Positions 50,901-64,000 of a DNA stretch of 64,000 nt are shown in pieces (position 1 is the first letter of the stretch; each line of letters starts with the position of its first letter). Position numbers and translations under genes: made by a program. Where the stretch lies: the NCBI GenBank assembly GCA_947579665.1, contig OX388350.1:35311393-35375392 (forward strand), in the 5' to 3' direction. The DNA is from Sympetrum striolatum (lineage: Eukaryota; Arthropoda; Insecta; Odonata; Libellulidae). The notes beneath the pieces are model-generated. The model was not told where the DNA came from. It did not search any database and saw nothing but the letters and a program-made list of their open reading frames with translations.

Positions 50901-50979
50901 CACAGAAAACGAAAGGCAGACGAGAATAGGAAGATCTGTCCGTTTTCCGGAACATCTCCGGGATTTTCAGTTGTTTTGA
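47881..50979 (+). CDS. pol: Pol polyprotein of the gypsy element (PR-RT-RNase H-IN)
   Basis: 1032 codons, open throughout. Aspartic protease DTGS at residues 44-47. Reverse transcriptase with [11 protein letters not shown], the SKIDL motif, and catalytic YIDD at 342-345. RNase H with [24 protein letters not shown] and FTDHKPL. Integrase with an HHCC zinc finger ([10 protein letters not shown] to GCISCQ), and catalytic D749, D808 and E844, spaced D35E as expected. All key residues are present. The given ATG may not be used: the frame is -1 relative to gag, is opened by stop codons at 47866 and 47878, and overlaps the gag end, so translation probably enters by ribosomal frameshift. Domain order (IN last) places it in Ty3/gypsy. 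Confidence 0.94.
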   Translation: MCFPMQFRAGKLESQSVDAAADCRSSSRRLFVSDAVTKTQYLVDTGSDLCVYPRNYVSGRRVKTNYELFAANETTIATYGWVTLNLNFGLRRDFTWRFVIADVSKPIIGADFLSHYGLLVDVKNRRLIDSTTTLSVPGGLVGNSEMQVKAVAGNSQYHCILERFPEITRPAGTHKDPAHSTVHYIKTTPGPPVFCRPRRLAPDKLSIAKKEFELMIRLGTARRSDSCWSSALHLVPKKGDEWRPCGDYRALNSRTIPDKYPVPNMQDFAQNLAGKRIFSKIDLVRAYNQIPVHPDDVCKTAIITPFGLFEFPFMSFGLQNAAQTFQRFIDEVLHGLNFCYAYIDDILVASENEEEHSIHLEKLFSRLSEYGVLVNPSKCVFGVNEVEFLGCKVTERGTQPLDEKVRAILDYQVPKTAKSLRRFLGMINFYRRFIPKAAELQAPLNDLLKGNVKGDDELMWTSEATKAFDTCKYSLSNSALLSHPNPCYDLALFSDASDSSLGAALQQRPDGEWQPLGFYAQKLSPAEKMYSAYDRELLAIYRSIRHFKHMLEGRAFTIFTDHKPLVFAFRQKPEKCSPRQFRYLDFIGQFSTDIRHVDGTDNVVADALSRVEAVHQGMDMETLATAQREDVELKALLDSGSSLDLREVTIPGSPNSLYCDFSTKPARPFVPALCRRQVFASLHSLAHPGAKASARLVATRYVWPDMQRDCRKWTQGCISCQRAKVHRHTVAPLGNFAAAASRFDHVHVDIIGPLPYARGQKYCLTCVDRFTRWPEAFPMEDITAETVARTFVSGWISRFGPPLQVTTDQGRQFESGVFREVARMTGITHLRTTAYHPASNGLVERFHRQLKAAIMCHEDDSWLDALPIVLLGIRAAWKEDVKGTAAEMVYGQPIRLPGEFLTSTDAADSTTFASELRERMQHLRPVATANHARIKVFINKDLMTSTHVFLRNDAVRRPLQPPYDGPYEVISRREKTFLILCKGREVRVSVDRLKPAYFVADEQRPESTENERQTRIGRSVRFPEHLRDFQLF
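47908..47914 (+). promoter_or_regulatory. Candidate -1 frameshift site GGAAAAC
   Basis: In the gag frame this is G GAA AAC, directly before the gag stop TAG. Slipping back one base would enter the pol frame. The heptamer is not a perfect X XXY YYZ site, so this is only the best candidate within the 37-base overlap. Confidence 0.35.
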
Positions 50980-51048
50980 TTATTATTTACTAACAGTTTT
51001 TCTTTTTTATCTTTTTAGTATTGTTTCGTGTTTTATCGAGAGCAAACC

Positions 51049-51061
51049 ACTGGCGGGGGGG
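51049..51061 (+). other. Possible polypurine tract
   Basis: ACTGGCGGGGGGG ends 44 bases before the apparent 3' LTR start. It looks like a plus-strand priming tract, but such tracts normally touch the LTR (see findings). Confidence 0.45.
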
Positions 51062-51105
51062 TGCTGTGGCGACCGGTGCAGACAGCCTGCGCCCAGCGCC
51101 ATATT

Positions 51106-51358
51106 GTAGCGGCCGACGGTGGGCATTTGTTTTTGGAGAGCTCCGTGCCCAACGCGCTTGAGATGCTCTCACTCCTATCGTGGCCTCCGCCTAGATAACA
51201 TTGAAATTGTCTCAGTTTGTAACCTTTATGGCCGCACGCGCCATCTTGTCCTGTATATTCAAAGCCAGTTTAATAAAAGGCATATTCTTTCGTCGCAACG
51301 CAGTACTAGTGTGTCTCTTTTAGAAAACGTTTATTTACGCGCAACCCACTTCCCAAAG
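51106..51358 (+). repeat. 3' LTR of the gypsy element
   Basis: Identical by eye to the 5' LTR at 46806-47058, at a constant offset of 4300 bases. Followed by ATAT. Confidence 0.88.
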
Positions 51359-52334
51359 ATATAAAGATGTATATTTGTATTATAGTTTCTTCTTAGCTCT
51401 TAAGTGGGCATATTCTTTTTATAAATGTAAGCGAATTATCAGCTTCTTTAGATGTATATCTTCTTTGTGCATAAATCGTTGAACTGCTCATGCTTTGTGC
51501 AATAAAAATACATAGATAAATAAACTAATAGTATTAAAGAAAGTATCATATCAGCGGTGGAATACACTACTTTCCCAATCAAAGGATAGGAGATAGAAGA
51601 TTGTCATTCATCTTAGAATGCAATGTATTTATGATAAAAGTATCTCTTTTACATCTTTCAGTTATTTCTATCAGTAGATTCGCACTAGTTTTTCACGTCT
51701 ATTTTATTTGTGACAGGGTTAATGCTGTGAATAATACATATTTCCTAAGATTCACTTACGTTTTTTGTATCCACGACAAATTTTTTCCTTTTCAATATCA
51801 AATAAAACATTATTTATGATTATTATTTACTAATAAGATTAAACTGGTGATGGATTGAATTAAAAAAATATACATAGCTTAAATGTGTAGAAAAACGCCC
51901 ACGAGAAGAAGAGCACATAAATTTCTGGTAAAACTATTGTTTAGGACTGTTTGGGAATTTTTTTCTATACTAGAAATAGCCCGATTTCTGATAATTTTAC
52001 CCAAACTTTTCACCAAAGTATATACTAATAATATTAAATTCACTCTAGTGCGACACACTTAAGGCAAACACACTGATTCAAACGTGAATTACAATCGTCT
52101 ATTAATAAATTACTTGGCTTACTACTCGAAGTGTTTTGATTTCACAATGTATAAGCAGTTAGTTCAAAAATCTAAAGATGTAACACTGACAAATACCCGA
52201 AGATATTGATTTTATGCTTACATTTAAGTCAAGAATGAACGATCTTAAAAACGTTTTCACTGATAAGATTCTAAATGAAAATTCTTAATTGTAAGGTGAC
52301 TATTTTATTCACAATTAATGGCTATTTATTGATT

Positions 52335-52592
52335 CTATAAAAGTAAAGCACCGTGTGTATTTACTAGAATATGTGGAGGTATTGACGTGCATCTTCGAGC
52401 GGGCGGCAAAGAATCCGATAATTCCTCAATAACTTTAGAGATGCGATATAATTTGATAAAATTGCTGTCCGCCACATCGAAGGGATTGTTACTGTCTATC
52501 AATGCTATCAATCTCTTTCTCGTTACTCTTAAATAATTCCTTTTCCTACGTCTCTCCTCCAAAACCGCAGCCAAAATAAGATGCCCGTCCAT
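52335..52592 (-). pseudogene. HARBI1-like transposase, N-terminal exon
   Basis: 85 codons: an N-terminal basic stretch (EERRRKRNYLRVTRKR), then NPFDVADSNFIKLYRISKVI and a later PPARRCTSIPPHIL. This resembles the N-terminal region of PIF/Harbinger transposases (pattern NPFdlsdseFiklYRlsk, then aIpphl). A possible donor (CTA then GTAAATAC) occurs where the similarity stops. The catalytic exon is not found on either side. Alternatively it is a domesticated HARBI1 gene fragment. Confidence 0.5.
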
Positions 52593-53204
52593 GTTGTCAC
52601 TGCCGGTAACGACGTAACTACACCTTTTTTGACATCGTTACGTTCTCACACTCGTTTCGATACTTAGTGAGATCTAAAAATGCTTTTTTGAGATCTCGCG
52701 CGTTACTGCGAAAACATGGCTGACTTCTCACTGTTTTGGGACTTCTCAGTCGAAGTGATAGTTACACACTCGAGGCCCAGGTTGCGTACTCAATTTTCGT
52801 TTTGCATCGCTGCAAGTGCAATTGAAAAGACTTGGAAGAAATAAATAAATAGGAAGTTAGTGCATAAAATTGACTACAAACTGGGTTAAAAACCATGTTT
52901 CTACGTAGCAAAGTTACGAAGAAAAAAATTAATATAGTTCTCCATCGCTGAAGTACGCAATTGATAACATCGACATAATTCATACGTTTCCTTTTTTTAA
53001 ATAAAAAAGTTATTTGTATTAAATTATTTACTTTTATTAATTAATTGTTATATTGTTTATTTATATTGTATTAATTATTGATATATTTTAGAAGTAAGCC
53101 TCTCGAAAAAGATTCGATTCCCATGAATACATCGAAAATGGCAATGGTCTATTTACTGATCGAACTTTTTAAATTAAACTTTTACATTAACGCTATATTT
53201 TAAA

Positions 53205-53408
53205 ACTTACGAGGAAAATTGGAACTTTTGTTTATAAATTTCGCCACTAATGCAATCTCTTAGGAAAATTGGAACTTTAGATTATAAAGTTCGACACTAA
53301 TGCCATCTCTTGAGGGAAATTGGAACTTTTGTTTATAAACTTCGCCACTAATGCCATCTCTTGAGGAAAATTGGAATTTTTGTTTATAAACTTCGCCACT
53401 AATGCCAT
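53205..53408 (-). repeat. 51-bp minisatellite array 2 (about 4 units, inverted)
   Basis: Minus-strand copies of the same 51-base unit as 44797-45150 (complement reads GGAACTTTTGTTTATAAA, CTTCGCCACTAATGCCATCT). Three units encode the same 17-residue peptide in frame (MALVAKFINK-SSNFPQE). It lies 32 bases from repeat R1 copy 2. Confidence 0.88.
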
Positions 53409-53440
53409 ATAAAATACATATAAAAAAATACAATTTATTC

Positions 53441-53804
53441 TACAGTTGATCCTGAGACTACAAGAGAGTGAAAAGTATCCTATTACCACCAGAAAAGTAA
53501 CAATTATCAACGGGGAAGGTTTAATTTGTGTGCCTTTGGTAGGATATTAAGAGTTGTATAAGAGCGCTTTACAACGATTATGCTCGGTTTTTAAATGTAT
53601 ACATTCTCTATGAATCCGTCCTGCCTATTAAACATGGGGAGAAATCCATCCTGTGATCGTTAGCAGTTTGAATTTCTCAGCACAACTATTTTCCTTATTG
53701 TTTATGTTCTAGGAAAAACTTGAAATTTGGCGAAATGAACGAAGAATGATCTGAAAATATAAGCTCCAAATTCCTCGGTGGAAATAAGTAACACTGAACT
53801 GTAA
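53441..53804 (+). repeat. Dispersed repeat R1, copy 2
   Basis: Same orientation and full-length match to 37165-37527, with scattered substitutions and short gaps. No coding potential shared by both copies. Confidence 0.8.
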
Positions 53805-56800
53805 CTAATTTTACACGATCTACTTACTCGATGCGGTAAACTGGTGCACGCGGTGGGTAAATGGGCTCACGCGGTAGGTGAATGAGCAGCTGCACTAATT
53901 TAATAATGGCGACCTTCATCGCAGCGGAAACTAAGCGTAATGCAAAAGAGAAAAAGTACAACAAAGATATTCACCAAAAGAATGATTGGTAGCCTATCAA
54001 CACAGCAATGTGTACTATTTGCACCCAGGGAACCTTAAACTTCAGCAATTCATGTACAAATATTAATAATAATCGTCTCTATTTGGGGCAAAATTAAGAC
54101 TAAAAATCTCTTCTTCCATCCAACCCAGTGCCATTAATTATAGAATTATTATTAAATTAGAGAGAATAGTATGAGAAACAATAAGAATAATTGTGGTTGT
54201 ACAAAACGTAAGAGATTCTTAGGAAAAAAATCCACTGCAATTAAATACCCACAAAGAAGGGGGGTGTGAAAAACCTGCACAAACCTACCAATAGTAAGAA
54301 CCAAAAAGATGATAATAAATAACATGAAAAAATACACTACACTACTATATACATAACAACATGAAGCAAATTAAAAAAAATAGGAAAAAAATACATGGAT
54401 TTTCATCCATAAGGTAGTATGTACAATACGAGACAAAAAAATGCATACTATAAGAAAAACATAATCTAAATAATACATACCGTATATACTAGTCAAAACT
54501 GCATACGGCATTTAGATGACTTCACTATCACTAGTCAATATATCACTAAATACGTCCCCTTGAATCTTTTGATAAACATTGCAACATTAATTTGCTGTTT
54601 ACTTCAAGGTGTGATAAAACTAATTTAACTTGTAATAATAATTAAATAAATAGGAAATTTACTTACAGAAAATAAAATGCCTCACTTCGGAACTTAGACT
54701 GAGGAGTGGATATTTATTTTTTTCTAGAATGAAGTTAATCACATCAACATCCCTTTAAAATCATTTTAACAGTTATCAGCAGCATATTTCAAATTTTATT
54801 CTGAATAATCATCATTCTTAATAATCATTCCTGCCTAAATGGCAAAATTAATAACAATTAACACTCATTTCCGCAGGTGAATATTCATCATACAGAAAAC
54901 TTTCCTGAAGGAATAACCTCATCTGTTCACCCAAACCGTTATCTTATTCAAGGCAAAATGAAAGATACTCAATTGTTTCATACAGCTTCTTTTATTTCAT
55001 AAAATACAAATTGGAATGAGATGCAACACACATTCAGCAGACACATAAAAGAATAACAATACATGCCTTGTAGATTGCTCTTCTCTCTGAGTATGTACAG
55101 TCAGCCGTCCAAATAACTCCCTCCCATAAATCTCAATACAACTCTCTTATCTTTTAAATCGAAATATACAACAGCGATTGGATAACACCTCTCAAAAAGC
55201 ACCGAAGGGGGTCTCCATATATTTATAGCATCTTAGCCTTTTCCCAACATCTTATACTTCGCCTTTCCTTCAATCTCTAAAATAATTTTTGAAAGAACCT
55301 GGAGTAGAACAGAGAAGAAACAAGAAGAGAGCACCCATTCCTTCATTTTTCCTAAACATTATCACTTCCAAAAGATGCCAAGAGGGACACCTCGCAAAAT
55401 AATCTCAAGCTTGCAAAAAAGACTCGCCGTATAACTTTCCCCATCAACAATGGAAATTACAACTTTTTTGATTTTCTTTCCTTTTCGAAAAACACCTCTC
55501 GAAACCGAGAAATAAAAAAATTTCCTCTCTCTTCTGCGAGAACAATAGCAACATACCATCTCACCATAGCAAAACACATAACTTGTTATATGTTCCGTTG
55601 ACGGATAAATGATTCTTTCCTTCAGATTTCTTTCTTTTATTTCACTACAGTTCACTACCTTTCTTCATTGGTCACGAGATTTTTTTAGAGCACAGCCAGT
55701 GTTTGGGCCACTCCAAAACTGTGGTCCGAATGTATGTGATGGGATAAACAAAGATGGCACCAAAAAGTTTCGTCTTGTCCTCAACCGAACAGCAGACAGA
55801 CGGAGAAAAAGAGAGCAGACGCACCGGAGAGCGGGTCAAAGAATGAGCACCGCTTTTAAGATAAAAGATGCCATAGGACACCACTCATTGTCTCTCCTTA
55901 TTCCTCAGATGCTGATGAGGAATCAAGATCCTAGTTGATCAACCAGGATATCATTATTTTACTCTTACATAATTTTTACGAGATAATTTTGGAAGCCCAC
56001 TCACACAAACAATATGCTTCTTCGTTACAGGGCCTGCATGATGACTCTCAAAAGATTCTGTAGGATAATCCCGTCAAAAATGTAATCTTCTGGGATATCT
56101 TATAGCTCGCTTGGATCTTAAATTCCTCTAAACCAATCTTTCGATTTCTCATATTAGTCTTCACATCTGTCAAGATAAACACTCACACAGCCAATCACTC
56201 GATACAATCACACAGTAAAAGGAAGCGCTCTGAAATATACCATCATTCATTGCAAAACTCATCACCATTAAGAAGTATTACACGTTTTTTAGAAGGGATA
56301 TGAGTTTTTCCTGGATACTCATTTTATATAACAGACATCCAGTCAGTAGGTCATTATGAAATCACAATTTAACCAGGAAATGCCAAGAAGTCCTCTTTGG
56401 GAAAAAGATAGACAACGAAGAAGACCCTCACCCTGAAAGAAAAGGAAAAATATCCATTAGAACAAATTAAAAATGTATAGAACATACTGTATTTACTCGA
56501 AAATAATGCACACTTTTCGGTCTTTCAGTTCAGTTTTGTTCTGGATTTGCCCAGGAATTTAATTTTAGCCAAAAATTAAATACTCATGTAGTGGTAATTG
56601 GATCACACATAAAATTACTCATGCAGTGATAAAGAGATCATTACACACTCATGGTCCACAAAATGGTGACAAACAGTTCATAGATTCATCATGATATTTT
56701 ATTAGCATCAGAGCCAACCCTAGACACATAAAATGCTTTTGAGGGGCATATTCAACATAGTATATAAATCCGTATAAAATAAATCAGTCAATAATACATA

Positions 56801-57806
56801 ACGTAAGTTATAACATGTTAAAATCCTACAAAAGGAGACCAAGTTTGCATTTTCAAGTCAATACATTTCTGAGAAAAAGTTGTTCTAAACAGAAATAGGA
56901 TACTCCTGACATCAGCTCATAAGAAGAAACATGAAAAAAGTCTGACGAGACTGAGACTCGAAACTAGACCTCCCAATTGCTGGTCAGTTGCTCTACCATT
57001 ACTAGGTATTGGGCCAGAACATTCAAATATTCCTTAGTCATGGGTGCTGGCAGTGGACAATGCCACATAGTCAGACTAAACCATAACGCCCCTGCCTAAA
57101 ATGTCTCCTGAACGGCATGTTTGAATGTTCCAGATCCATAGCTTAATTAAAGCCTAGTTAAAGTCAGTGCAAGAAAATTAATCCAATAGTTAGAAGACAT
57201 CATTGAAGAAGAAACATATCCATCATTTCATATATTTAAGGTCGAAAAAATGGCGATATAAGGATCGTATAACACTGCTGCTTGGAGGAAATGCAGAAGG
57301 CAACTGCAAATGAAAACCCATGTTTATTCATCCCACAGAAAATCCACAAGCGCTCAAAGGAATCGATAAGAAAACAACCCAGTCATTTGGAAGTATAATA
57401 GCAAAGCCTAGGTTAAAGCCACTTTATTTGAAACATGGTTTTTGCAGCATTTGGTCCCAGAAGTGAAATTTAAGCTCCTTTAGATAAATAGACTACTGAA
57501 TCTCTGTACTCTTTACCTCGTGGATGGCATTGCGTGAAAACTGCCACTTAATATAATCTATTACTGTTGATAAAACCAAGTTTTTTTTTTCTTGCCATTC
57601 ACAAAAAATATTTAATTCAATAGTGAATTAAGCATATACTTTGACTTCATTCCATAAATATGTTTATGGCTAATTCTACCTTTTGGCTGAATGAAAGAAT
57701 CTGAGAACAAAACCATGCAACGCACAAATACAAATTAAATGCATACTTACTTTTCAGTTCAGATGTTACCATAAAACAAATATAATATTGGTGTTTAATC
57801 CTAGGG
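53805..57806. other. 3' flank of PI4KB, probably including a long 3' UTR
   Basis: No protein recognised. Because PI4KB ends at 57807 on the minus strand, its 3' UTR lies here. A minus-strand AATAAA at 54991-54996 is one candidate poly(A) signal, with closer ones possible. A tRNA-like SINE relic sits at 56935-57130. The open frame at 55609-55938 (plus) is probably chance. Confidence 0.35.
56935..57130 (-). repeat. tRNA-derived SINE, S1-related, antisense
   Basis: The minus strand has an A box TAATGGTAGAGCAACTGACC, a B-box-like AGTTTCGAGTCTCAGTC, then CGTCAGACTTTTTTCATG, the same start of body as S1 at 4655-4985 and 18628-18875. The sequence before the A box (GAATGTTCTGG) is also shared with the 4.8-kb copy. 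Confidence 0.6.
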
Positions 57807-63863
<6,057 letters not shown>

Positions 63864-64000
63864 CTGTAAAGATTTAAATATTGTTAATGGCCTTCACACT
63901 GATACTGTTTTAAAATATTATTTCTGATTAATTTCCCAAAAATTTATCTGACAACGGGGTGAATGAAATCTATTTGCAATATGTGCAAAAAAAAGAACAA

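Larger units (their letters stand above)
46806..51358 (+). mobile_element. Full-length Ty3/gypsy LTR retrotransposon
   Basis: 5' LTR, tRNA-Trp-type primer site, gag, overlapping pol (PR-RT-RH-IN), G-rich tract, 3' LTR. The two LTRs look identical by eye over 253 bp, and both gag and pol frames are open, so it is a young insertion that may be active. ATAT flanks both ends (46802-46805, 51359-51362), fitting a 4-bp target duplication. There is no envelope gene. Its GC content is clearly higher than the surroundings. It sits inside the Harbinger-like element 45606-52780. Confidence 0.93.
45606..52780 (-). mobile_element. Degenerate PIF/Harbinger-like element, split by a gypsy insertion
   Basis: Left end CTGGGCTGCCAGTGTGTAAT and right end, complemented, CTGGGCCTCGAGTGTGTAAC form an imperfect TIR. 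Both sides also share the subterminal motif GTGAGAACGTAACG and GAGATCT boxes. Near the right end a minus-strand exon (52335-52592) resembles the N-terminus of a HARBI1-type transposase. Without the gypsy insertion the element is about 2.6 kb. The catalytic DDE part is not found, and no target duplication is clear, so borders and class are tentative. Confidence 0.45.

Noticed and set aside
47035..51172. Many open frames antisense or out of frame to gag and pol
   Set aside because: They are shadows of the GC-richer gag-pol coding sequence and show no protein family features.
55609..55938. 109-codon plus-strand frame in the PI4KB 3' flank
   Set aside because: No family resemblance; probably a chance frame in the 3' UTR or flank.

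Overview
The window is animal nuclear DNA, most likely from an arthropod and probably an insect. It is AT-rich, has long GT-AG introns, and is loaded with mariner, pogo/Tigger, hAT and PIF/Harbinger-type DNA elements, tRNA-derived SINEs, LINE fragments and a Ty3/gypsy element. I cannot name the species. Three conserved single-copy host genes were reconstructed exon by exon. All three lie on the minus strand, and their splice phases agree throughout.

Layout. Positions 1-2200 are AT-rich sequence with no recognised gene, probably including the UNC-45 3' UTR. Positions 2202-25199 (minus) hold a 20-coding-exon unc-45, encoding a TPR + UCS myosin/Hsp90 co-chaperone of about 1044 aa. Its UCS domain carries an unusual E/K/R-rich insert of about 91 residues. 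Its introns hold many transposon relics. Positions 26527-36598 (minus) hold a 6-exon pyrroline-5-carboxylate reductase of 277 aa. Positions 57807-63863 (minus) hold the C-terminal half of phosphatidylinositol 4-kinase beta: the whole catalytic domain, the stop codon and a possible 75-nt cassette exon. The 5' part of that gene lies beyond the right edge.

Positions 36.6-57.8 kb contain no recognisable host gene and are a graveyard of mobile DNA. A REL-endonuclease LINE (40.8-43.8 kb, minus) is split by a 1.94-kb TIR element with AGTCGGT subterminal repeats. A degenerate PIF/Harbinger-like element (about 45.6-52.8 kb) is split by an intact-looking Ty3/gypsy retrotransposon. That retrotransposon has LTRs that look identical, a tRNA-Trp-type primer site, gag, and pol with protease, RT, RNase H and integrase in that order. 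Two arrays of a 51-bp minisatellite lie on either side in opposite orientation.

The three genes act in separate processes (myosin folding, proline synthesis, Golgi PI4P synthesis). I see no operon-like or shared pathway logic. I found no CRISPR array, no true tRNA or rRNA gene and no obviously new defence system. The most unusual items are the UNC-45 insert, the 17-aa-encoding inverted minisatellites, the nested transposons, a head-to-head SINE palindrome and the candidate PI4KB cassette exon.
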